DNA from: Brasenia schreberi
Taxonomy: Eukaryota > Streptophyta > Magnoliopsida > Nymphaeales > Cabombaceae
NCBI GenBank assembly: GCA_036023115.1
Contig: JAYKKT010000047.1
Coordinates: 596,001 to 660,000, forward strand
Direction of reading: 5' to 3'
DNA length: 64,000 nt
Within the stretch, counting starts at the first letter, position 1; every line of letters begins with the position of its first letter. Under the pieces are notes generated by a model, which did no database searches, had not been told where the DNA came from, and saw only the letters and a program-made list of their open reading frames with translations. The position numbers were made by a program, and so were the translations under genes. This document shows, in pieces, positions 35,041-44,859 of the stretch.

Positions 35041-35177
35041 TTTGACTCAAGAAGGGGTGCTTTTGCACCACCAGACTAGGGGTTTGAATCACAAGGTTGT
35101 GAGTTCAATACCGGGAGTGGGCATCTGGCTTTGGCCTCCCCATTACACCCCTCTTCCTCTGGAAAAGAAAAAAGAAG
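35041..35177 (+). mobile_element. SINE-like copy (family 1 relative)
   Basis: 'caaggttgtgagttcaatac', then 'cgggagtgggcatctggctt' and 'tggcctccccattacacccc', then an A-rich tail, follows the same box B, middle and tail order as the other family 1 copies. The box A part is poorly preserved. Confidence 0.5.
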
Positions 35178-36284
35178 GGCGCTTTTGGTTTCAGGGGAAG
35201 AAAACCCTAGAAAGCATCCGTATAATTGTAGGATTTGTTTTAGTGATTAATCACCAAATTAAATAATGTTCTACATTTAAGGTCGCTAGTGCTAAAAGAA
35301 AGAGAAGACATACCTTGTTTGCTTGTCAATGGATCCAAGTCCCGGTTCAGATCCCATATAGGTATATATTAAACTCCAGTTTCTTAAATGACAAATGCAA
35401 ATAAGTGTACATCCATCCATACATATATACATGTATGCATGTATGCATATAAAGTTTGAAAACACAGGAGGTCAGGTGCTGAGAAATTACTGCATTACCC
35501 CTCTTCGTCAAGAACAAGTGCTGGGACAGGGTGGTAGCCCATTTTGATGTCCGGATACTGTTGTTGCACAACTTGCAAATTGTGTTCATGGCCTGTATAA
35601 TTGGGCTGTAAGGAGGACCAGCTTTCTTCTTGATTCTCCTAAATGACAAAGGTAGACAGCCCGGGGGGTCAGCCATGTGCAACACGAAGCTGGCACCGCC
35701 TGGCAACCATCTTCTTCTCATTCGGGTTGTAGACCTCAAATACAGGTACATCTCACCCAAAAAATCCCGAGTCAGTCACCGACTAGAACAGAACCATGGC
35801 TCCTTTGCAAAAGTCAGCTTGCAAGCTTGGTAGCATGAATTGGTTACGTTTAGTCGGCACCAGCAACCTCCCCATATTTGTACATTTGTGTGGAGCTTGA
35901 GTCTGTGCCTGGTCACTGGGTTCCATTAAAATTCAAAATTTTGAACTCGGCTAGGGCCAGAGACAAGCTCAAAGCTTGAAGTTACCAGACCTAATCAGGT
36001 CTGGTCGTGGTGTTGAAAAATGACCTGAAGAAACGGGTGGAGTTGGTTCGACCTGATTTTGATCCAAACCTGAAGTGACCCGACCCGAACATGACCTGTC
36101 TGCCTGAAAACCATGACGCAGAGGTTGGACCTCCGGCGTAGCAACCCCCAGGTTAGGATCCTCTCTCCTAGGGGGCACACCTCACCCCAGTAGAGGCTTA
36201 GCATGCGTTTGAGAAAGAGAGAATATTGCGCATGGGAATCCATCATCCTCCAGCCTGTCTAGCAACCAAAAGACCCTTTATACA
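35178..36284. other. Gene-poor interval with one unrecognised frame
   Basis: A minus-strand frame at 35347-35760 (137 codons) starts MGEMYLYLRSTTRMRRRWLP and has somewhat coding-like composition before 35470. Its C-terminal part is a CATA-repeat translation. No family is recognisable and it may be a gene fragment. Nothing else is supported. Confidence 0.35.
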
Positions 36285-36412
36285 AGTTCTGTTTCTTTTG
36301 GTTGGTAAAGTGGGGAGGCTGAAGCAAATGCATGCCCCGGTTCGAACTCATGACCTCTAACTTGTGAATCGACCCCCTAGCCGGGTGAGCTGTTGCTCTT
36401 TGTATGCGCGCA
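36285..36412 (-). mobile_element. tRNA-derived SINE copy (family 1)
   Basis: On the minus strand: 'caacagctcacccggctagg', 'gggtcgattcacaagttaga', 'ggtcatgagttcgaaccggg', then 'gcatgcatttgcttcagcct' and 'ccccactttaccaacc'. Box B (gagttcgaacc) is nearly canonical. Confidence 0.65.
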
Positions 36413-36987
36413 GCCGATATGATCGCTCTAATTCTACAATTCTCTTCAATTTTTGTTAATAAATCGTTAATCCACTTTAATAAAGAAGCTATGTGTGATT
36501 TACTAATAACAATGATAGGTGGTCCATAAGTATATCGCAAAATCCAGAACCAAGAACTCCATGCTGTCAGTATGAACGTGATGTACCAAAATTGGCTGGT
36601 CTTCAATACTGACCATATTGAGCTGGATGCTTGTCTTCTTGCACAATCCGGAAGAAGATCGAACCTGTCACAATCTGAGCCTCATGACCGACATCGAATT
36701 GGTCTCAAAGAAGAAGAAAAATATCTCATCTATATCTCACCTTTTAATATAAAAGAAAATTATTAAGTACTACAAAAGAACACCTTATTATTTAATTAGT
36801 GGATTAATTCATAAGAAAAATAACTCATGTATATTAGTTATTGCAACTAAATCCTATAGACATAACATCTATAGGAGCCTGTCCTATTTTGCTATATATA
36901 TATATATGACTCTATCTACATGTTTATTATAATTAAACTATGTACATGACATTTAAACTTGGCTTAAAAGGAAAAGTGCTTCTGCAC

Positions 36988-37108
36988 TCAGCGCGATAGC
37001 TCACCTGGGTAGCGACTCGCCTCACGAGTTGCAGGTCGTCAGTTCGATACACGAAGCATGCATACCGGGCTTCAGACTCCCCATTGTAACAGAAAAAGAA
37101 AAAAAAGA
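36988..37108 (+). mobile_element. tRNA-derived SINE copy (family 1)
   Basis: Box A-like gatagctcacctgggtagcg, box B-like cagttcgatac about 40 bases on, then 'gcatgcataccgggcttcag', 'actccccattgtaac' and an A-rich tail. This is one of the best preserved copies in the window. Confidence 0.7.
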
Positions 37109-37569
37109 CAAAGGATGATACTTTCTAAAAAGTATGGTACAATCAAATATGTTCATTATCATTAATGGCCCTGATGTGAACGACTTTGAATGAAACGATG
37201 GATGTGGTTGAATTCAATTTCCTGGTTTTGGTCATTGCGCAGACAGAGCAAGCCACAGATGGATCGACAAACTCATTGTCTTTGTTCTTCATTAAGCTTT
37301 GAACCATCACAAATTTGTCAAATAACACCCATCTTATTTCTTCACATGTTCCTATCTCTACTAAATTATACACAATTGTAAAACCTATTCGAGCTGTGAC
37401 AAAGTAAATAAAAGTATGTCTTCTGGACCGAAGCACCATTTGAACAACTTATATAAATCAGACAAATCTGTCATTCTTGCTGCTTCTTTCGTATACAATT
37501 TCTCTCTCGCTCGTGACTGAGAGCAGTTCATACAAGTTTGAGGTGATATATAATCCTCATCTTTGTGGA

Positions 37570-38634
37570 ATGATTCCTAGGTTTACTTTCCTCTTCTGTT
37601 TCTTTCTTTGCGTCTTCCCCACTTCAGCTTTGCTCGGCATCAACCTGAACCTGAAGCTCCATCTAGCGGTCAATGTGCTGCAGAGTTGGAAATCAACCAT
37701 AACCGGTGATTCGAGAAATATATTGTCCACCTGGGTTGGCCTTGATGTATGCAGCTATGTTGGTATCCATTGCGCGGTCTCACTTGACAACATCACGGTA
37801 ACAATAGCCGGAATAGACTTCAATCACTATGGTCTCGCCGGAACTCTGCCGGAGTCGTTAGGACAATTAACGGACCTCGCATTCATCCACATGAACTCCA
37901 ACAGGTTTACTGGCTCCATACCTCAATCCTTTCGGAACCTCAGGCTACTTACTGAACTGGATGTGAGCAATAACCTACTCTCCGGCAGCTTTCCGGCGGT
38001 GGTTTTGTCGTTTCCGTCACTCAGGTACCTTGATCTTCGTTTCAATGCTTTCGGAGGAACAATTCCTGAAAAACTTTTTGACATGAAATTGGATGCCATA
38101 TTCCTCAACAATAACAATTTCCAGTCATCGATCCCTGAGAACTTTGGGAATTCGCCGGCTTCTGTAGTGGTACTTGCTAACAACAACCTCAGCGGGTGCT
38201 TGCCTAAGTCCATAGGCAGAATGGGCTCAACACTGAATGAGATCTTGCTTCTCAACAACGCATTGACTTCATGCATTCCTGAGGAGATTGGTAATCTCGC
38301 CCAGCTAACAGTTTTTGATATTGCATCAAACCAATTTGTTGGAGGTTTACCAGAGAGTATGGCGGACATGAGGAGCCTGGAACAGCTCAATGTGGCTTCT
38401 AACAAACTTTCCGGCAAGATTCCGGCGAGCATCTGTGGGCTGCCAAGGCTTCAAAATTTTACATACTCGTACAATTACTTTGACACTGAGCCGCCAGCAT
38501 GTTTAAATCTTCCAAAGTATTCTGACGAGCAAAATTGCATACCGGACAGGCCCGGCCAACGGTCAGAGGAGGACTGTGCCAAGTACTCAACCACAGTGGA
38601 TTGCACCACCGCCAGCTGCAACCTAGCTGCATAA
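37570..38634 (+). CDS. LRX-like secreted leucine-rich-repeat protein without extensin tail
   Basis: LRX and pollen-extensin (PEX) proteins are cell-wall proteins whose LRR domain binds RALF peptides in growing cells. This frame gives 354 residues from the ATG at 37570, chosen because it starts the signal peptide MIPRFTFLFCFFLCVFPTSA; an in-frame upstream ATG at 37477 would bury it. Then come the N-terminal cap (VLQSWKSTITGDSRNILSTW, CSYVGIHC), about ten LRRs (FIHMNSNRFTGSIPQSFRNL to QLNVASNKLSGKIPASICGL) and the LRX-type cysteine hinge (CLNLPKYSDEQNCIPDRP, CAKYSTTVDCTTASC). It stops directly after the hinge with no Ser-Pro extensin module, so it is an LRR-only relative of LRX. It is intronless and intact. 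The 3' half is duplicated at 49476. Confidence 0.85.
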   Translation: MIPRFTFLFCFFLCVFPTSALLGINLNLKLHLAVNVLQSWKSTITGDSRNILSTWVGLDVCSYVGIHCAVSLDNITVTIAGIDFNHYGLAGTLPESLGQLTDLAFIHMNSNRFTGSIPQSFRNLRLLTELDVSNNLLSGSFPAVVLSFPSLRYLDLRFNAFGGTIPEKLFDMKLDAIFLNNNNFQSSIPENFGNSPASVVVLANNNLSGCLPKSIGRMGSTLNEILLLNNALTSCIPEEIGNLAQLTVFDIASNQFVGGLPESMADMRSLEQLNVASNKLSGKIPASICGLPRLQNFTYSYNYFDTEPPACLNLPKYSDEQNCIPDRPGQRSEEDCAKYSTTVDCTTASCNLAA

Positions 38635-38879
38635 TGCTACTCTTCCAATTTCTTCAGTTCATATGGGAAAACTGACCCACTCCAAGGTCCCACCCACGTT
38701 GAAGATATTTTTGACAATTCGAAAAATAGTAAACTTACTATGGGACCTATCTCCTTCTCACTTGCATCCCTTTTCTTAATATGTTAATTCCTTATGTGTG
38801 TAATGCTTGACAGAATAATATGCAGTACTTGACAAGAACTTCCGTCACAGTCATCCAAAGATAATGTGCTCGTATGTGT

Positions 38880-38881
<2 letters not shown>

Positions 38882-38968
<87 letters not shown>
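38882..38968. repeat. (AT)n microsatellite, 87 bp
   Basis: Perfect alternating AT lies 3' of the LRX-like gene. In the duplicated copy (around 50028-50040) only a few repeat units are present. Confidence 0.95.
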
Positions 38969-38972
<4 letters not shown>

Positions 38973-41900
38973 TATGTATCGAGTTGTGAGATGTAGACTT
39001 CACGTAGTCAATATCATGCCAATATGACTCGTATTTGGACAACTTGAAAGCATGAATAGTTAGGTATAGAATATCATGCAATATCCAACCATATCGTAAT
39101 TCATAGTTTGGCTTCATACAAGTGAATGAATTTGGCATCACATAATTTATGATGAGGACTTATTGATGAGGACTTATTGATTTTCCCATTTATTAGACGG
39201 ATCATCAAAGCATATATAATTAAGCTACACTAGTGTTTAGATTAGCATAGCGTGTTTGTCCACAAGTAATTGGATATGACAGGCAATATATATATATATA
39301 TAGTGATGGGATAATGTCCGCTCATTCCTATCCATTGTTTTTGGGTGACATCAGTAACAAATGAGAACATGAGTATAATAAAAATACCTTCGTACCTTTT
39401 TAAAGCCTTTTAAAAATTATAAAATTACACTAATGGTACTCAAAATCAATGGGTGAGATCAGTTTTCCTATACACAAATATATGCACACACTTACTCATA
39501 CACACATATATAAAGACAAATTCAAATCCGAAGTCAAGTCTTATCCCGCACTAAGTAGGGTTGCCTTGGTTGTTGTCGTTCTGTTTCTCTAGTACCCAGC
39601 TAGAAGAGATACATAAATCAAATAAGTTTGATGCTAAGATGTAAAAGGAATACGAGATATGAAGCGTGGGTTCACAAACAAGTACGCAAAATTCCTGCAA
39701 CCATGACCCAAAGTCATAATAGGGTGCATATAATTTCATAAGTTGAACTTAAAGAACGCTGCATCACCTTTGTAGCGATTGATCAGTTTCTCAACATTAC
39801 TGCAATGCCACCTCTGCTGTTCATCACCTCGCTGCACTAGATTAATTTGATATATTGATTTGATCATTTAAGCAAGTATTTGATGGATGGAGATTAAATG
39901 AAGCAAAAGCTGCCCTAGGTATCTCCATGAAGTTGATGAGCAAGGGCAAAGCGAAAACTATTGGGCTCATTAAGCCTAGCTAGTTGTAGTGAATCTCAAG
40001 GACTCGAGAAGTGACGATCGGGTTCATGGGGCACAATTTTGCATAATTATGCGGATTAACTTCTAATCCTCAATTATATGAAGCCATAATCTTCACTAGA
40101 TGGTTTGATTCAATGACGTTCCATGGACGGAGATCGTCCATAAGGGTGACATCTTTTACAAATGAGCCCTATAGAGAGTCCTCACCCATTACCTTGATGG
40201 ACAACTAGGTGACCTTTAACAAAAGAGAAGAGAAGAAGAAACTGCTTTTACCATGATACTTATTCTCAAAAGAAAAAGATGAATAAGGCTCAAGTGACGA
40301 ATGTGAGTCCTTGAAAAAAGTGACGAATGTGAGTTCTTGAAAATTTGACTTAACGTATCCCTGTACTGTTGGTACTACATTGGGGTAAGAAAAGCCATGA
40401 GACGAGACAAAGAAGAGAAAGCATGGTCTCATTGAAGGTTATGCCTAGAATATGAGCGTAGAAATACACTTTTGAATGTAGTACCGACAGTAAGTCAACG
40501 ATACTGTTCTTTTTTTTCGTCTTTTTCCTGCCATCTTTTTCCTCTTGCAGGAGCTTTTCTTCCTGATTGTTTTGGGATCAACGATAACTCGTCTCCATCA
40601 TCAGATTAACCATTCCAATCCCAAAAGAGTGCTTGAGGAATGCAAGGGTTTGCAAAGGAACCAAAATCGGAGTCCATCATTTATGATATAAAAATAATAA
40701 ATAAATAAATAATATTGAAAAAGCAACTTTGAACCAAAATGTATCTTGTATTTGTTTCAATAAAAAAAGATGAATGGTTCATATTGTCAATAACATTCTA
40801 AGTAAACCGTTTCTCTCTCTTATACATAGAGAGAAAGAAAGAGAAAGAGAAAGAGAAACATCTAATACTTATGTATGTATATTCGTATGCATTTATATGC
40901 CAACCCTTTCTTTAGAAGAGATTAACTTATGTTCAGTTTCGAAATTGTATGATGGTTCTAACTGAAACCGAAATAAATCAAGAACAGAAACTGAACCATG
41001 TTCGGTTCTTATTCCAGCTTTTGCAGAACCGGAATCGTGTTGGAATTGACAGAACTACCGGTTTCATACATTTTTAATGTTTTTTGTCAAAATTCAAAAA
41101 TTTTAATATTTTTTCAATTTCAAATGGTTTAAAACTTAAACTGGAACTGTCAGTTTCAAACCGATTCTATCCCAGTTCAGTTCGGATTATAGGATTAATC
41201 CAAGTACTTCGATAGACCCGAAACCTCTGTGTGGGATCCAATCCAATCATTGATCTCGACAAAATCTGTAATACGATCCTAGACCTCCAAGAAAGATATT
41301 CCTCACTATAAGTATTAATTGTACTTTTTGTAAAACCCAAATTCTCATCGGATCACGGGGAGCGATTTGGCGAGAGCCCATTAAGTATCATGGGGGCCTA
41401 TTATGTGACCCTTTTCACCATGATGCAAGAATCACTATTATGGATCATGCAAGCCATTTGAGCAAATCATCTGATTTCAGCATCGACATTTTGATAGAAA
41501 TCAACCTTGGGATCACTATTATGGATCACAGGAGCTTTTTTTCCTCATGCATAGGGGACTTAAGGCATCATCCTCACATGAAATCTCAGAAATCTTTATT
41601 GACCAGTTCGAACTGTAAACGGCCTGGGAATCGTTACTAGAACTGGGCACCTTTTGTTCGGATACAGTTCATGGCTTGCGAGAATCAGTCCAAAACTGGA
41701 ACTGAAACCAACGGTTTCAAACCGGTGCTATGCTTTAAATATTGTTTCTAAAATCTCTTATCACAAATAAATTGCTAGCTCAACTGTAAGACGCTCCCAC
41801 ATGGGAAAGAGCTTCACTGAGTCTCTACCATCAATTTGTCCCTGGAAGTAAATTATGGATAAAGCAACTAAAACTGATTTTTTTCTTCTTATGAAGCATT

Positions 41901-42010
41901 AGTAGTCACTTATATAGCAAGGAAACTGAAAGGGTTATGGCATCACATATGCTTGTATTACAGGCAATAGCCAGATTGGGATTATCAAATCAACAAAACA
42001 GAAAGAGCTC

Positions 42011-42125
42011 ACGACACGCAATAACTCACCTGGGTAAAGCGTCGACTCACAAGTTGAAGACCATAAGTTCGATACCCAGGGTGTGCGTTCGGCTTCGGCT
42101 TTCCCCTTATAGTCCCCCATCCCCC
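42011..42125 (+). mobile_element. tRNA-derived SINE copy (family 1)
   Basis: 'gcaataactcacctgggtaa' (box A-like), 'ataagttcgatacccagggt' (box B-like), then 'gtgcgttcggcttcggcttt' and a CT-rich end. It is close to the copy at 36988. Confidence 0.65.
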
Positions 42126-42532
42126 ACGAGGAATTATCTCTTTCCTGTCACCTAACATGTCTTTTGAGATGAAGATCCAACCTGTAAGCAACGTTAACAT
42201 GTGACATTCAAATCGTTAAGGAACAAGATCTATTATCTTTTGCATGTGGCAACAAGATATGGAAGTTAAGCCACAAAATTGGCACAAGCAAACTCATTCA
42301 CAAATAAAATATGTATAAATCATCTGTTGCCAGTTACGCAAATCCAATATAATTCATGACTTGATATGATAAAAGATTCACAATCTAACTATGAGGCAGA
42401 TTAAGAACTTGATAAGGCCGACAAAAGATTTTAATGCACCTATTCTTTAAGGGCAATTGCCCTGAATCCACTTGCACTGTGATTGACAAAAGATAAAGAA
42501 GGAAGAGCAAATAACATGTCAAGGGCAGCAAA

Positions 42533-42650
42533 CTTCTCATAGCTCAATGGCCGGGTGCTCTAGCACTGTTGCTGCCAGTGGGGAGTTCAACTCCAAGAGA
42601 GTCCATGTGTGGGGTGTGAGGCATCGGTCTCCTTTTGTAAAAGAATAAAA
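42533..42650 (+). mobile_element. SINE-like copy (family 2)
   Basis: tagctcaatggccgggtgct (box A-like), gagttcaactcc (box B-like), then 'ggcatcggtctccttttgta' and an A-rich tail. It is related to 3438-3560. Confidence 0.5.
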
Positions 42651-43664
42651 ACAATTTGACCCTTGACCTGAAATATAGTAACAAAATTGCCTAGGGTTAC
42701 GGTATGAAAAAAATTGGAAAATGTCATTTGATGAGATTTCACGAGTCGGGCAGGTCATGATCATTAATTTCATGTTCAGCTCAGATGGTTTAATGAACTG
42801 AGCTAGAATGAGCCGACCAAACTATGAGAAGCAGCTTGACTCATTTACCACCCTTAATTTTCCCAAGAAAAAGAAGACTTTATATGATTAGAATGTGTTC
42901 CTAATGGAGCAAATTAAGCTTGGTTGGTTCAAGGGGTTTGTCACTTGTTCCCCAGGCAAGGCTCGAGTCTCGCGAACCGAGAAATGCCAGGGCCTGGAGA
43001 GGATTAGCCGTAATGGGCCGACCTGGCTCAAGCCGGATTAGTCAAAAGGAGACGAAGATACTCAACCATTCCATTAAAGAGTAGTCCCATTGAACCAACA
43101 ACGCTTCTTATCATAAGCTTGTGGCTCACTGGTATAAGCTCCGGACAACAATACAATAAGCTTGTGGTATCATCAAGTGATCTATCATATGTATGCTAGT
43201 CTGACATCTAAACCGTTGGATGCAACTCTCATCCAACGGTGAAGATAAAAAAGATTAAGCTCTTATTATCGTAATTAAACTGATTACATGCAATTAAAAG
43301 TTTTCCACTAGTAAGAAATTTCAGTCAAATGGATACATGCTGTAATGGTAATAAATTTTAACTACTAAATTTAAACTTTTAGATGAAATTGCATTTAGTT
43401 TATCTAGGATTATCTACAATTTTTGGATTTAGTCAAAGTTAAAAATAAAAAGGCAAATGCTAGTAGGTTGATTTTGTCTTGACAGGTAAATTAATCTTTA
43501 CTAGGTTTCCATAAATTCTTGCAGGATTTTATTGTTGGCACCACATTCTCTCCTCCTCCTCATCGGTTCATATCTTTCCTTTTCCTTTTGCACTCCCCTT
43601 TGGCTTCGTACCAAAAGATATTCTTTTAGTGTCAGCTTCGTCTTCAAGGCTGTATCATTGACGG

Positions 43665-44787
43665 ATGATACCAACGTTAGGTTTCCTTCTCTTTTGTCCC
43701 GTCGTCTTTTCTTCTACCTCTTCCCCGGATTTGTTTCTCAACCCCATGCTCCAGAATGCATACGTAGGTCTTCAGGCATGGAAGTCGGTCATATATTCCG
43801 ATCCCAATGGCATCACCGGCACCTGGACCGGACCTGACGTATGCAACTACAAAGGAATCTATCGCAGAACTGCACTTGATGATGGTTGCACCACGGTCGT
43901 CCCCGGAATAGACCTTAACCACTACAACCTCGCCGGATACTTGCCGGAGGCACTTGGCTTGTTGATCGACTTGGCCTTGCTTCACATCAACTCGAATCGG
44001 TTTACTGGGACTATACCTCAATCCTTCCAAAATCTTCAGTTCTACTTTGCCTACCATCACTCAAATTCTTGGATACACGGTTCAATGTATTCGAGGGACC
44101 GCTTCCGGAGAAGCTTTTCGACATGAAATTGGATGCCTTGCTCATAAACAACAATAACTTCCGGTCGGCGATCCCGGAAAACCTCGGTAACTTGCCCGCG
44201 TCAGTAGTTGTATTTGCAAACAACCAGCTAAAGGGGTGCCTGAGTCCGTAGGTAGGCTGGGCTCAACGCTAAACGAGATCTTGCTACTCAACAACTCTTC
44301 GACTTCTTGTTTTCCGGATGAGATCGGAAAACTCAATGATGCTACGGTTTTGGATCTCGGCTACAACGAGTTCGTCGGACCATTACCCGGCAGCATATCA
44401 AACTTGCAGAGTTTAGATTAGCTGAATGTGGCCCATAACAAACTCTCCGGCGAGATACCTCCCTGCATTTGCTAGTCGCCGAGGCTCAAGAATTTCACAT
44501 ACTCATACAATTACTTCGACGGAGAGTCGCCGGCATGTTTGAAACTGCCGGAGCGCGGGGCCGTCTTCTCTGACGAGCAGAATTGCATCCCAGGCAGGCC
44601 AGCACAGAGATCCGCACAGGAGTGTGCTCTGTACTCGCACCCAGTGGACTGCTCCACTGCCAGCTGCTTCCCCCCGCCACCTCCACTGCTACCATCTCCG
44701 TCGGCACCACCAACTGAATACTGCTCACCCGAAGATCCAAATGGGCCCAGACCCACCTCCCGGTCCAAACTGGCCGTGAGACAACTC
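43665..44787 (+). pseudogene. LRX-like gene, decayed (copy A)
   Basis: A signal peptide (MIPTLGFLLFCPVVFSS) and the N-terminal cap (LQNAYVGLQAWKSVIYSDPN, CNYKGIY) are present, followed by LRRs up to FTGTIPQSFQNLQF. About one LRR (some 22 residues by comparison with 37570-38634) is then deleted, with a frame change, before LKFLDTRFNVFEGPLPEKLF. A 4-base deletion near 44243 (cctgagtccg, against cctgcccaagtccg in copy B) and in-frame stops at about 44418 and 44474 follow. The cysteine hinge (SDEQNCIPGRPAQRSAQECA, CSTASC) and a short Pro-rich tail (PPPPPLLPSPSAPP) remain. Unlike the intact neighbour, this gene once had the beginning of a proline-rich extension. No intact protein is possible. Confidence 0.9.
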
Positions 44788-44859
44788 TTCCTTTCTATTT
44801 TTATAATTGATTATGTCCTAATTTCATGTATTCTCCAATCGTGATATTGTTTTGTAATT

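Larger units (their letters stand above)
41618..43446. other. Copy A-specific 1.8-kb segment with SINE copies
   Basis: This segment is missing from duplication copy B, where 54343 joins to 54363. It holds a family 1 SINE (42011-42125), a family 2 SINE (42533-42650) and a third SINE-like segment near 42925-43040 (ggttggttcaaggggtttgt, then ggctcgagtctcgcg). There is no gene. It is either an insertion in A or a deletion in B. Confidence 0.6.

Noticed and set aside
35347..35760. 137-codon minus-strand frame starting MGEMYLYLRSTTRM
   Set aside because: The C-terminal part is a translation of a CATA-type simple repeat and the N-terminal part matches no family I know; recorded only as possible gene debris.
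36988..37108. tRNA gene
   Set aside because: Box A and B are present, but the sequence does not fold as a tRNA and has the SINE body and A-rich tail shared with other copies.
37477..37569. Upstream ATG of the LRX-like gene
   Set aside because: Using it would place about 31 extra residues before a well-formed signal peptide; the internal ATG at 37570 is the better start.
38851..39141. 96-codon minus-strand frame with a Tyr-Ile repeat
   Set aside because: It is a translation of the (AT)n microsatellite.
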